Source: Turbatrix aceti (taxonomy: Eukaryota; Nematoda; Chromadorea; Rhabditida; Panagrolaimidae). Taken from it: a DNA stretch of 64,000 bases. The stretch covers positions 8,937,246-9,001,245 of the forward strand of contig OZ017770.1 of the NCBI GenBank assembly GCA_963969345.1, read 5' to 3'. The notes under the pieces are model-generated. The model ran no database searches and was not told the DNA's origin. It was given only the letters and a program-made list of their open reading frames with translations. The position numbers were made by a program, and so were the translations under genes. Positions 22,247-33,879 of this stretch are shown here, piece after piece (positions within the stretch are counted from its first letter, which is position 1; each line of letters opens with the position of its first letter).

Positions 22247-24846
22247 ATGTACTTTTTCACTGAAAAATTTTCAGTGAAGTTTGATTTCAATGATCTCAAA
22301 TCCCAGGCAGTCGACCAGGTAGAGAATATAATTTATTTCAACGGGTTTTCATCTGTTTGCTCCTTTTTTATCATTCTTTGCGTCACTTGGTTGAAATTTT
22401 GATATTTTTTTCAAACTAGGGGGGTTGATGCAATCCAACAACGCTGACTTGTTCAGGAGGCGAGACAACGCTTTTACCGTAGACCCGTTCTTCCAGCAGT
22501 CAGCACGGAGCACTAGTCACTCGGTTGGTAGTAAACGACGGAATAGCACGGTTGTCAGCACCATAAACATCGTTTACTGTGGGTGTGTGCACGCAAAACA
22601 GGATGAAAGAAAAATGAAGAATATGTTGCCCTGATTTCTTGCCTTTGCCCATATTCAATGAGAAACGTGACTGAGAACCTCTTTCATCTTTACAGATATT
22701 CCTTTCGGTGACGTCGCTTTGTCACGTTTAACAATAAAAGCAGTAGACAAACGTAAAACTAAAGGGATCAATGTGAACTCAGATTCAGTATCTTTCCAAA
22801 TAATCAAAAACCGTGTCTGTTATCAAAAATTGCAACACTTTTGCCAAAAGTGTGTCGTGTCCACAAAAAATGATTCTGAACACCACATTTATCATCACTC
22901 ATGAAGGCCAAAACGTCACCGAGAAAATTGCCATGCTTTGGACGAAGCACTGCAGTTTGTGTTAGTTAACCGCTCAGCAGGGAATTGTTCAGATCCAGCT
23001 TATTCTAGCTGTAAGAAGGAGTCATATTTTTTTGCGTCACGGAGTTTGCCTCCGCAATCACAATGCTTGGCAAAATGCGCATTGTGTTGCGTCGCTCGCA
23101 TCTTTTCAAGCAATCGAATGCGACTGCCGTGATCTTCCGAATGAGTAGCACACCTGTAAAAGCCTTGTGGTTTGGCAGATTACCATACCTCAAAGAAATT
23201 CAGATCCAACCTTGTTGAATGCAAACAAAGCTTCGAATAAGTTTGATACGTAAGTTTAAACTGTCTTTGCCATTCTCATCAATTTTTTCAGTCACTATCT
23301 CTGCTTTTTCGAGCACACTTCTGTCTTCACCGTCAGGCTTTGGAATAAACTGTACTCAAAGGATGAAGAACAGCGACTGCGGAATCTCGGCGGCGATTTT
23401 GTTCGTATCAGTGTAAAATGGCTTGATTACTTTTCAGGTACCGAGTCATCCCGTTTACTACCTTCGCTACCTCCATCTTTGGAGGGAGGCACAACGCAAA
23501 CACCTGTCGTTTCTGTGCGTCAAATCGTTCGTCGATGCCATTGACGAAGTTTTCATTCAGGTAGCTGGACAATTTTTTCTTTCCGAAGGTGAGATGGACA
23601 CAATTTTATAATATTTATGTTACTTTGCGATTTTATAAAATTAGATAAATCGCCAGCAACCTGAATTATTGTTTGAATAGCCAAGACATTTTTATGGCAA
23701 GTTTTTGATAGACGTTCTATCGAAGGTACGTGTAATTCACAAAAATATTTCCAGAGTTCCTATGAAATCTTTTTTCATTGCATTAGTTTTCTTTCAGGTG
23801 TTTATGTCGACAAAGGTCGAAAAATCCAAGCCAACGACGTCCAAGAACCACTGGCCATGACTTTGTTTTCAACTATCACACGTTTGACGACAGCATCGTG
23901 TTTTGCGGCATCGATGGCAGGAACATGAATTCACTTTCAAAGGAACTCAACCGCAAAAAAGATCTTTGCAAAGCCTTTGGAAGATTTTTGGTTCTGTCTT
24001 TGATTTGACTGTCTTCCTGGACGTATGTGCTGTGTCATCGTTTTTTTTTGGTGTCAGGAAGGTGCAATAGACGGGGCATTTAATTGCAAATAAACACTAT
24101 ACTTTTTTCACGGTATTGAGTGCAAAAAACATCGCATAACGTTTTTTTGTTTGGCATATGAAATTTGCTAGATACGCCAAACATAAATGGTTACGAATGC
24201 ATGCAAACAAGAGTGTCACCTGCATTTTTACTGACTCACCTGTGCAAGAAATAAGAGCACGTGATCCACAACAAAATCCCTTTGACGTTTTCATTCCCCG
24301 GCGATGACTGAAAATTTTTGTGTAAAATGCGCAGCGGAGTGGTCTGAGAATAGTCGTGTTGGGAGCATTGCAATTGACGTAAGCTTTGCAGCGTTGTCTG
24401 ATTTTTTTCATTTCTGAATGTTCACTTGAATTGACTATTCCGTCAACATTACCGGCTACATTATCTACGAAAGGGTTCTACGAAACAATGGAAAAAGTAT
24501 TTTTTTGTTTCAATTTCATCCTTTTAAAAACTACTTTTAGCTGCGATCGTTCCGGCACGAACCCGTGAACTTCTTCGCTAAACGCGTCAAGGAATTCAGA
24601 GTGGCCCTTCATAGCGACACCTTAACCGATATGTTCACGGAACTCAAAGTTCTCTTCGCATCAGCCATGGTCCATCGCCCGAATGAGGCTCGGGAAGCTT
24701 TCGTCAAAGTTCTCATCAACGCGCAGTCATCCTATGAAGAATATGAAGAGATTTACCAAACGCTCCACATTGCGTTGTACTCCAGCGACAGCTACGACGC
24801 TCTGAATTACGCATATACTCTTGTCAAACACGCTCTTGGCCAGTAA
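22247..24846 (+). pseudogene. Decayed or poorly resolved multi-exon locus
   Basis: I cannot assemble one open frame. Coding-like pieces with splice-like borders are 22247-22318 (ATG, 24 codons, then GTAGAG), 22696-22900 (begins IPFGDVALSRLTIKAVDKRK), 23290-23414 (begins HYLCFFEHTSVFTVRLWNKL), 23437-23560 (VPSHPVYYLRYLHLWREAQR), 23850-24000 and 24541-24846 (ends YTLVKHALGQ). Frames change between and within pieces and stops intervene. The last exon is the best conserved, 100 codons with clear coding character. No domain is recognised. It could be a pseudogene or a fast-evolving gene with unusual splicing. Confidence 0.3.
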
Positions 24847-25232
24847 TGAAAACGCCGTCGCATCCGCACCTCTAGTTTAAAATTTTGTTTGTTTGTGCCT
24901 AGTAAATGTTTTTTAATGATAAATCTGTTTATTTTGATGCTGACAAGGGTTTGAATTTGGGGCTGCAATGTCTAAGGTGACGGAGAGCATTTGCAATGTC
25001 TTTGGAAGCTGTGTAAACTGTTGCTAACAAAATTATTACCCAGACTAGGGAGTTCTTGGATTCTGCAGTATGGCTCTCACCTGAGCACAGCGTACTGAGC
25101 GCATGTTCACCAGAGTCCCCAACGGCATTGTCAGACTGCAACGGTCCGGTTTGGCTCCGAAATAACTGAAATCAATAATAAAAAAGCACGCCCAAGTCAC
25201 ACAAACCGTGGTTTCTATTGCGTGTTCATGAT
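24847..25232. other. Intergenic region
   Basis: 3' flank of the preceding locus followed by unique DNA. The last ~25 bp are shared with the 5' flanks of the other SH2-pseudokinase copies. No gene is supported. Confidence 0.5.
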
Positions 25233-25987
25233 ATGTGTGTCAAAGAGAAGCTCAAAGCGCGAGTGAACTATCGATTGATGTGAGTTTGCCGTGACTCGTT
25301 GCTTTCTCGGCGAGCGTTGATTTTATTTCTTTCAGCGAGCGCATGACTGAGTTTGATCAATTTCCGCCGCCGCTGGTTGTTGCAATCCGGTTCAACTGCT
25401 TGACTTTGCCGTACGTCTTCTGCAACGCGAGCTCCGCGCAACTCAGGCGAGAGTTGATCAACGTGGGCGATTTTCTCGTCGTCCTGGGTGAGCGGAAAAT
25501 GACGTTGGAACTGTGTGTCCGCGTTAGCAACTCGGCCATCGACGTGTTTCCCATCGACATCACCGTGGTGAGGTTTTTTTATGATTTTTATAAAGTAATG
25601 CGCCGGTTTGACAGAAGAACAGCCGCGTGTGCTTTTCCATCGGCCCAAATTCCTTTCATCTGCTCAGCTCCCTAATCGACGTCTACCGGGCCAAAAACTT
25701 TACCATCAGAACCACAGATCGTCGAACCAGACTCAAGACAAGCATCTTTCGGCAGAGTAATCGTAGGTTTTATGCTAGTGTGAAAACTTACGTTCTCCTG
25801 TGTTTTAGAAATCAGCGGATTGTTTGGCCATGGCCGCGTCATCAAAATCGATCACCAGGAGGGTTTTGTTCGTGCACTGAGTGTTTCCTACGCCGCGCAC
25901 TCACAAATCAGATCCCACGTCTCCAAGCTACTCGCACCAGTTCATGAGAACGTCTGTCGTGTCCTGGACTACGAGTTGTATTCGCTC
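25233..25987 (+). CDS. SH2-pseudokinase copy 3, interrupted by the assembly gap
   Basis: Near-identical to 17298-18056 over exon 1 (25233-25279), the SH2 exons (25336-25567 and 25616-25763) and the beginning of the kinase-like exon, up to the N run. Changes include two substitutions in exon 2 (DQF for DKF and VVAIRF for VDAIRF). All splice sites and the reading frame are intact up to the gap. Whether the rest of the gene exists cannot be judged. The sequence after the gap is unrelated to the expected kinase C-lobe. The GDFLVVLG motif again lacks the phosphotyrosine-binding arginine. Confidence 0.75.
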
Positions 25988-26187
25988 NNNNNNNNNNNNN
26001 NNNNNNNNNNNNNNNNNNNNNNNNNNNNNNNNNNNNNNNNNNNNNNNNNNNNNNNNNNNNNNNNNNNNNNNNNNNNNNNNNNNNNNNNNNNNNNNNNNNN
26101 NNNNNNNNNNNNNNNNNNNNNNNNNNNNNNNNNNNNNNNNNNNNNNNNNNNNNNNNNNNNNNNNNNNNNNNNNNNNNNNNNNNNNNN
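25988..26187. other. Assembly gap (200 N)
   Basis: Exactly 200 unspecified bases. The gap lies inside a segment present in four near-identical copies in this window, so a collapse or misjoin of repeat copies is a likely cause. The true length is unknown. Confidence 1.
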
Positions 26188-26250
26188 ACGAAAAAAAATT
26201 GAAATATTACTTTAAATACCCGCAATCACCAATCATAAAGCAGCAAAAAT

Positions 26251-26487
26251 TTGTTTTCAGTCAAACAGTACACTAGCTGTGCAGCGGTGCGCTTGCAACC
26301 ACCAGCTGTCAGAAAGGAAAGAGACGCAGTGGATCCAGCGGACTGGTGGCTGAGCGAGAGACCTGTGGACACCCAGCACCTTGCTGCTGCTACCAACCGA
26401 CTGCTGCGAATACGGTCAACTGCACACATGAACGACAAATTCACCAAGAATGGTATTTTTCCTAATAAAAAAATGTCAAAACAATGA
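26251..26487 (+). pseudogene. hAT transposase dimerisation-domain fragment, second copy
   Basis: The frame reads AVRKERDAVDPADWWLSERP, then TQHLAAATNRLLRI, homologous to 16543-16659 and to the DPxxWW...LAxxAxxxLxI start of hAT C-terminal domains. It stays open a little longer (to 26487) than the first copy but loses similarity after LLRI. A TTTTCAG precedes it (about 26255-26261), so an exon origin is possible. No terminal inverted repeats or 8-bp target duplications were found. Confidence 0.45.
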
Positions 26488-27154
26488 AATTGTATATAAA
26501 AAATGAGTATCACTCAATTTTCGTTTGGTAAGAAAAAAAACACCATTACAAATGCTCGCTCTAAAGCATAAAAAAAAACAAAGCAAGAATAAAATTTTGC
26601 AAAAAAAAGAAATAAAATTGTGTTTGTGAAAATTTTGAACTGAATCTGCATGTTGCTTTTCAAATCTGGAATTAAAATTTTGATGTCAAGAACACGCGTT
26701 ACTTGATTAAAAATTACGCGTACCGAATGGTGGAGGCAGCTGTGACCAGTAGCTGCCTCCTGTGGAACCAGTATTGGTCGAATCTTGCTTTCACTGGAGC
26801 AAGATTCGACCAATCTGAAATCAGCAGCAGCGTTGCACAACGCTTGACTGAGCCTAGGTGAAATTCAAAGTTCGAAGCACGCCATTCAGAGCTAGCAGGC
26901 ACAATCTGCAGCCAACTGGTTAAAAAATATACATTTCTAAAAAAAATGAAGACAAAGCAAAAAGTGCACTGCTGTTTATAGCAAAAATGAATTTTTTGAG
27001 ATGTCAGTTAAACTGCACACAGATTTATGATCATTTATGTACTTCAACCGAAATTTATTTTACCGTAAACTCAAAAAATATACTTTTTAATGCACCTGAA
27101 GTTGTGTTGTTTCATTCATTTTGTTTTGAGGCGATTCATGTTCTTCAGTAGCCT
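26488..27154. other. Intergenic region upstream of the DOT1 cluster
   Basis: AT-rich DNA with the hairpin pair at 26732-26814. No gene is supported. Confidence 0.5.
26732..26814. repeat. Two adjacent perfect hairpins
   Basis: GGAGGCAGCT (26732-26741) pairs with AGCTGCCTCC (26751-26760). ATTGGTCGAATCTTGCT (26773-26789) pairs perfectly with 26798-26814 across an 8-base loop. Both lie in non-coding DNA. They could be remnants of transposon ends or a structured RNA; nothing else supports either. Confidence 0.8.
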
Positions 27155-29161
27155 TCATGTAGCCTTCATTGGTTCCTTCGTAGAACGTTTGCGCGCCGGT
27201 GGACCGAGAGACAGGGGGGTACCTTCCTCGCTACCGTCTGTTACTTCCCCAGTTTCGTCCGGCTGCACGGGCCTGCTTGTAGGCATCATCGATTTCGCCC
27301 TGACTTGCTTTCGGGTGGGCGGTTGAGTGGTCCTGGATGAGACAACAAAGGATGACGAAGCCCGGGGTTGTGCAGCATCCTCGTCGCCGCTCATGCCTTC
27401 AATGTAATCGAGGGACACTGATTGTCTTCCTGTCATCGTTCCCGTCCTATAAAACGTACAAGAGTTGGAAATATAACCTGCAAATTTAATAAACAAACGT
27501 ACCCAAATCCAACAGGATTGTAGCCAGAAACACCGGCGTCCTGCCCTCCAGTTCGGTTCTTCACGTGGGCATTGGATCGTGTTTGCACCCGCCGCCCCGT
27601 GCCAATGACTGGCGTAGTCGATGGCGGAGTGTACTCGTCGGAGCAGTCGTCAACAACGATCACCGAACTGCTTCGGCTATAAAAATGTTTAAAACAAATG
27701 TATAAGTTTGGTAATAACAACGACACCAAAACGTACCTTCGTTCATCAATGCCCTGAAAGACGGATGACTGTCGTTCAGCTCGGATCACGTGGGGCGGGA
27801 CCGAAGAGTTGCTTCTTGGCACCATTTCGACGGATGCCTGGCGTGGTTCAGAGTTGCTCCGTGATGCGAAGAATCGTTGAAGCTAAAAAATGAACCAAAA
27901 GTTCTTTTCTGAGTACATAATCAAAAACAACTTACCTTTGTCCGATTAACGGTATGCACGTAGTACGGAACGCTCTTTGAAGTCCATGAGCAGGAGTTCT
28001 CACACGGCGGCAACTCCTTGATATCGAGCATCGAGGACAAATCGTCAATGTTCCGTGAAGATAAGCGTTTGTTCCTCGCGCCGAATGACTTGATGGTGAT
28101 GATGCGAGTTCCTTCTTTCAACTGTGAGAACAGATTTTTGACCGCAAACTCCAGCGTAGAATCAAACATCAAGTTGTTGACAAAGATGATGGTAGCCTCC
28201 TCGATAATCAACTTGTCGAACGGCGCTTCGAGAAAATCTGCATGGTACAATTCGAAGGATGAGTGTTTCTTTCCAAACCAACGCATCAGCCTGCAAAAAC
28301 ACGGAATAAAACGTGGTGGATCAATGCCACGTGCAAACAATAAATGACGTTTACCATTGCTGATTACGCCCGATATAAAATTTAAAACTATACGAGTTCA
28401 AAAAAACCCACATCATGAAGTAGTGTTGCACATATGTTGCGATATGCGCCGGAAAATCAGCGATTTCGATCCCGTAGCATTTCCGGATCTTGACAGCACC
28501 GGCCATTTGCATGACGAGCTGACCGACTCCGCTTCCCATGTCGACAAAGACGTCGTTCTCGGTAATATTGAGTTCGCTGATGATGGAAGCCATGCGTTCG
28601 AAAGTTGTCTCTCCGTACGTCTCAGAAGAAAATGCCTCGTAATGCCGGTTGAGACGATCCACGTTGTCACCGACAGACCAGTTGTATGCCAGAGTGCAGA
28701 CGGTGTGCAACAACTCGGGACTTGCAAACACCGTCGGCTGACTGTCTGTGATGTTGAAACCTCTTCTCTGAAAAACAATCAACTTGCAACCGCTCTTTTG
28801 CTGACAGCAACCAAAACTAATGGTTCAGCATATAAAATTCAACTTACGTAGGCGTAGGAAAGTTCGCTGAATTTTGTCGTAAATGCACGACATTTATGGT
28901 AGTCGCCGATGTCGAGGTCATCGAGGATCAAACCTAGCTTCACCATTCTGTCGTTGATTTTCGGGATGAGACGGTATGTGGCTCTGCAAATATCAAACAA
29001 GCTATAATTTTAAGGACAGAGAGAAAAGTAACAAACCTGATCATTTCCAGAACGTCCGGCATGCCGCATTCGTCTGCCTTGTCGTTCCAATCGAAGCTAA
29101 TGGCATCGGCATTGGAGAGAGGACTTGTCAACTTGAACGTCTTCTTCCTATTAGTAGCCAT
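27155..29161 (-). CDS. DOT1-family histone H3K79 methyltransferase, copy A (intact)
   Basis: Seven exons on the minus strand: 29037-29161, 28848-28983, 28412-28767, 27936-28290, 27737-27882, 27503-27676, 27155-27446, giving 527 residues from ATG to TGA. The DOT1 catalytic fold is clear: motif I VFVDMGSGVGQLVMQMAG binds S-adenosylmethionine. GIEIADFPA follows as the acidic-loop region (GVEKADIPA in DOT1L). RWFGKKH, FELYHADFL, TIIFVNNLMF and YYVHTVNRT align with DOT1L segments of the same order. DOT1 enzymes methylate lysine 79 in the histone H3 core on nucleosomes. The last three exons encode a low-complexity serine/arginine-rich tail with PPARKRS near the end, a possible nuclear signal. A diverged NN(L/F)(M/A)F active-site loop keeps the asparagines. 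Copies B (adjacent) and C (35937-37901) are paralogs. Confidence 0.88.
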
Positions 29162-29503
29162 CGCGCTATTCGCGGGAACACATCCATGCCTGCAACAAAT
29201 TCAAGTTCAACTTCAACAAACAAATAAAATCAAAATTGCACGCGTAATGCCTTGATCAAAAAAATTCGCTACGGCAAGAAAGAAGAACGTTGATAATAAA
29301 ATAACGCACGCCATCATTATTGATTACTGTTTGTACGAGCTCGTTCGCCATCAAAAATAAACGTCTCTTTGCCCATCTCTGATTTCAGACATTGGGTAAA
29401 TTACTGGACCAAAACCAGAAAAGAACTTGCTTCTAAGCTGAGTATAAATCTGAGCAGCGTGCTTGGGGCATAAGTTTGGAATTCAAACAACACCAAAACT
29501 TAC
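29162..29503. other. Intergenic region between DOT1 copies A and B
   Basis: 5' flank of copy A and 3' flank of copy B. The ~50 bp next to the copy A start codon resemble the region upstream of copy B (31911-31955), marking the duplication edge. No other feature is seen. Confidence 0.5.
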
Positions 29504-31910
29504 TTTTGAGTAGCGTTTCCCTGAAAGACGGATGACTGTCGTCCAGCTCGGATCATCGATTTTGCCCTGACTTGCTTTCGGGTGGGCGGTTGAGTGGCCC
29601 TGGATGAGACAACAAAGGGTGACGAAGCCCGGGGTTGTGAAGCATCCTCGTATCCGCTCATGCCTTCAACGTAATCGAGAGACACTGATTGTCTTCCTGT
29701 CATCGTTCCCGTCCTATAAAACGTACAAGAGTTGGAAATATAACCTGCTAATTTAATAAACAAACGTACCCAAATCCAACAGGATTGTAGCCAGAAACAC
29801 CGGCGTCCTGCCCTCCAGTTCGGTCCTTCACGTGGGCATTGGATCGTGTTTGCACCCGCCGCCCCGTGCCAATGACTGGCGTAGTCGATGGCGGAGTGTA
29901 CTCGTCGGAGCAGTCGTCAACAACGATCACCGAACTGCATCGGCTATAAAAATGTTTAAAACAAATGTATAAGTTTGGTATAACAACGACACCAAAACTT
30001 ACTTTTGAGTAGCGTTATCCTGAAAGACAGATGACTGTCGTCCAGCTCGGATCATCGATTTCGCCCTGACTTGCTTTCGGGTGGGCGGTTGAGTGGTCCT
30101 GGATGAGACAACAAAGGATGACGAAGCCCGGGGTTGTGCAGCATCCTCGTCGCCGCTCATGCCTTCAATGTAATCGAGGGACACTGATTGTCTTCCTGTC
30201 ATCGTTCCCGTCCTATAAAACGTACAAGAGTTGGAAATATAACCTGCAAATTTAATAAACAAACGTACCCAAATCCAACAGGATTGTAGCCAGAAACACC
30301 GGCGTCCTGCCCTCCAGTTCGGTCCTTCACGTGGGCATTGGATCGTGTTTGCACCCGCCGCCCCGTGCCAATGACTGGCGTAGTCGATGGCGGAGTGTAC
30401 TCGTCGGAGCAGTCGTCAACAACGATCACCGAACTGCTTCGGCTATAAAAATGTTTAAAACAAATGTATAAGTTTGGTAATAACAACGACACCAAAACGT
30501 ACCTTCGTTCATCAATGCCCTGAAAGACGGATGACTGTCGTTCAGCTCGGATCACGTCGGGCGGGACCGAAGAGTTGCTTCTTGGCACCATTTCGACGGA
30601 TGCCTGGCGTGGTTCAGAGTTGCTCCGTGATGGGAGGAATCGTTGAAGCTAAAAAATGCACCAAAAGTTCATTTCTGGGAACATAATCAAAAACAACCTA
30701 CCCTTGCCCGATTAACGGTATGCAGGTAGTACGTAACGCAGGAGTTCTCACACGGCGCCAACTCCTTGATATCGAGCATCGAGGACAAATCGTCAATGTT
30801 CCGTGAAGATAAGCGTTTGTTCCTCGCGCCGAATGACTTGATGGTGATGATGCGAGTTCCTTCTTTCAACTGTGAGAACAGATTTTTGACCGCAAACTCC
30901 AGCGTAGAATCAAACATCAAGTTGTTGACAAAGATGATGGTAGCCTCCTCGGTAATTAACTTGTCGAACGGCGCTTCGAGAAAATCTGCATGGTACAATT
31001 CGAAGGATGAGTGTTTCTTTCCAAACCAACGCATCAGCCTGCAAAAACACGGAATAAAACGTGGTGGATCAATGCCACGTGCAAACAATAAATGACGTTT
31101 ACCATTGCTGATTACGCCCGATATAAAATTTAAAACTATACGAGTTCAAAAAAACCCACATCATGAAGTAGTGTTGCACATATGTTGCGATATGCGCCGG
31201 AAAATCAGCGATTTCGATCCCGTAGCATTTCCGGATCTTGACAGCACCGGCCATTTGCATGACGAGCTGACCGACTCCGCTTCCCATGTCGACAAAGACG
31301 TCGTTCTCGGTAATATTGAGTTCGCTGATGATGGAAGCCATGCGTTCGTACGTTGGCTGTCCGCACGCTCTCAGAAGAGAATGCCTCGTAATCCCGGTTG
31401 AGACGATCCACATTGTCACCGACAGACCACTTGTATGCCAGATGGCAAATAGTGTGCAACAACTCGGGACTTGCAAACACCGTCGGCTGACTGTCTGTGA
31501 TGTTAAAGCCCCTTCTCTGAAAAACAATCAACTTGAAACCGCTCTTTTGCTGACAGCAACCAAAACTAATTGTTCAGCATATAAAATTCAACTTACGTAG
31601 GCGTATGAAAGTTCGCTGAATTTTGTCGTAAACGCACGACATCGATGGTAGTCGCCGATGTCGAGGTCATCGAGGATCAAACCTAGCTTCACCATTCTGT
31701 CGTTGATTTTCGGGATGAGACGGTATGTGGCTCTGCAAATATCAAACAAGCAATAATTTTAAGGACAGAGAGAAAAGTAACAAACCTGATCATTTCCAGA
31801 ACGTCCGGCATGCCGCATTCGTCTGCCTTGTCGTTCCAATCGAAGCTAATGGCATCGGCATTGGATAGAGGACTTGTCAACTTGAACGCCTTCTTCCTAT
31901 TAGTAGCCAT
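29504..31910 (-). pseudogene. DOT1-family methyltransferase, copy B (frameshifted, 3' exons duplicated)
   Basis: Homologous to copy A along its length: exons 31786-31910, 31597-31732, 31160-31516, 30702-31038, 30503-30648, 30269-30442, 30003-30212, then a second pair 29770-29943 and 29504-29713. Exon 3 is 357 nt against 356 in copy A. The extra base near 31370 shifts the frame just before the S-adenosylmethionine motif, so the catalytic domain is cut. An 18-nt in-frame deletion near 30740 removes residues before YYLHTVNRA. The penultimate and last exons are tandemly duplicated. Both versions of the last exon are chimeras that switch, after RAKSM, into the end of exon 5 (QSSVFQ) and then NATQK with a GTAAGT donor. 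Transcription may persist, but a full enzyme is not encoded unless the shift is bypassed. Confidence 0.85.
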
Positions 31911-32077
31911 AGCGCTATTCGCGGGAATACATTCAAGCCTGCAGTCGCGAGAGCACAGCCAAAACCAAGTGCAACTTCAACGAACAACGTAAACTTTCCT
32001 GCTGAGAACAAATGCGCACGCAGCATCAAAGCGTTATTTCCCTTTTCATTCGCTGTGTTGTTGTTTGTAATTTTAAA

Positions 32078-32446
32078 ATGTCTCCTTCTTCTCCTCCAAG
32101 CTATTCTGACGTTCGCCGCTCCCCGAGACTGTCAGAGAAGCGGGAGAAACTTCTGACCAGCTCGCCGGTCGTACGTTCAATACAGGTTCCGTCCCGCGCT
32201 TTGCGCCAAAAAGACATGGAACTTGTCCGCGCGATGTTCAGTCGAACAATTTATTACCAAAACCCGAACCACTGTTCGCTGGGCACATTTCCACCGAGGT
32301 ATGTATTTGCATTTAGTCACGAATTTTTTTATATGTAATGAGTTTGATTACACTGTATTTTTTGCAGACTCCGTCCAATCATTCGTCGCTTTTATAAGCG
32401 GATGAACGAACAGCCGGCAACCAACCACCTGAAGGAAACTGACTGA
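32078..32446 (+). CDS. Small basic protein, 99 aa, unknown
   Basis: Two exons (32078-32298 and 32368-32446) join in frame across a 69-bp intron (GTATGT...TTTGCAG). The N-terminus is serine/proline rich (MSPSSPPSYSDVRRSPRLSE), and the rest is basic with a short arginine-rich tail. I do not recognise it. An AATAAA follows at about 32505. It lies divergently from DOT1 copy B, with about 170 bp between start codons, so the two could share a promoter region. Confidence 0.5.
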
Positions 32447-33464
32447 CTCGCCTTCCCCATCGTTTTGTAATTGTTTTGTTTGTTTTTTTTGAAATGAAAG
32501 CTGAAATAAATTAATTTTTTACTAAAAATTCGAGTAGAGTGGTTTGTGCGAATGGTAAAGGGATAGTTATGTAGTTATTTAGCTGGGCGAAAGAAAACGG
32601 TTTCATCGTTGTCGAGCGAAAAGTTGGGCTTAAAATAAGCACGGAAAATGTGCTTTGATGGCATTCTGGTTTTTCTTCTGTTTGACGACATCAGGCATGT
32701 ATGAGTGAGTTTTGTTGCGTACACACTCAGGTGCAATTTTATTTCTCAAAAACTATTGCACCTTCGGAAACGGATAGCATACAATTAGATTCTGTTTTTT
32801 ATGGAGAATTTAAAAAATAAAAAAACAAAAGGTTGTCATTTTGTATAATGCCCAACTAAAAAAGCCATTTTGACATTTTTCGTTCTGCACTTTTTGAAAA
32901 CGTGATCTCACTATTTTATATTTTTTTTAAATTTCCTATCAAACACTGAGTCGAATGATACGCTACCCGTTCCTGAAAGTGGAATAGTTTTTAAAAAATA
33001 AAATTTTTTTCAAAAACATTAATTACGGTGCGCGTCATTATGCCTGTTGACATGCGTAGTAAATTATAATATCACAATGTAATTAGTACCTTTGGCAGTA
33101 TAACTTCGCAATATTTCATGCCAATTGGTTGAGAAAAGTACGCCACAAAACCCACTCAGGCGATCGTAACTCCGCCTGTAGATGCCTCAGGCAGGTGAAT
33201 TTTACGGTACAAACTCTTCATAGTAAAAGCAACGTTTTGGTAAAATTTCGTGAAGAATTTCCAAAATGCTGCCTAACACTTTCCTTGTCAGACCCTCTTT
33301 TGACATGCCTGCTCCCCTTCGTGCAGTAGGTGTCCGCCATGTACAAATGTACGTCCCCGTGCTCACTGCGCTCTCTTCAGCTGCTGAAATGCTGTTGAAG
33401 GTCGTTAATTAGAGCCAGTCGCGACTGCAGCCGGTAAGCTAAAGCTGATACATAGGTGCTGCAA
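32447..33464. other. AT-rich intergenic region
   Basis: Polyadenylation region of the small gene, then AT-rich DNA without supportable features. Confidence 0.5.
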
Positions 33465-33725
33465 AATGTCATGCGCTGTTCGATTCCGACCAACACATGC
33501 TCACAGTAGTATCCACCTGTTTTATTACGTGTTCCAATAATGTTTCAAAAAAATCAGTGTATATTATTACAACAATAAAAATTGTCGTAGTAAAAGCTTG
33601 CCATTCACGATATTCAGTAATATGCCAACACGAGCTTGCTCGTATAAGTCTATGTCTACGCACGTCTTTGTGGTGAAAAATTGGGGGAAAGAAAAAAGGG
33701 TGCACTGGTGTTTGCATCCAAAATG
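33465..33725 (+). repeat. Dispersed repeat R2, copy a
   Basis: About 260 bp recurring inverted at about 42155-42425. Shared landmarks include AATCAGTGTATATTATTACA, the stretch around CACGAGCTTGCTCGTAT, GACGTGCGT-type sequence and GTGCACTGGTGTTT. Similarity is roughly 80% by eye. Unclassified. Confidence 0.65.
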
Positions 33726-33879
33726 GTCAACAACCAATAAAGATCGTGCGCCTCCAAAAAAAAAAAAAGATGGACTCCAACAAACAGAGAAATGGAGGTG
33801 CAGTGCAATAGACAAAAAATGGTTATGGCGTGAGGGCTCGACCGAGATATCCCATGTTATGCGAGGATGATGAACAATA

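Noticed and set aside
28018..31600. Plus-strand open frames over the DOT1 exons (e.g. 28357-28851)
   Set aside because: They are shadows of minus-strand DOT1 exons, conserved only because the exons are.
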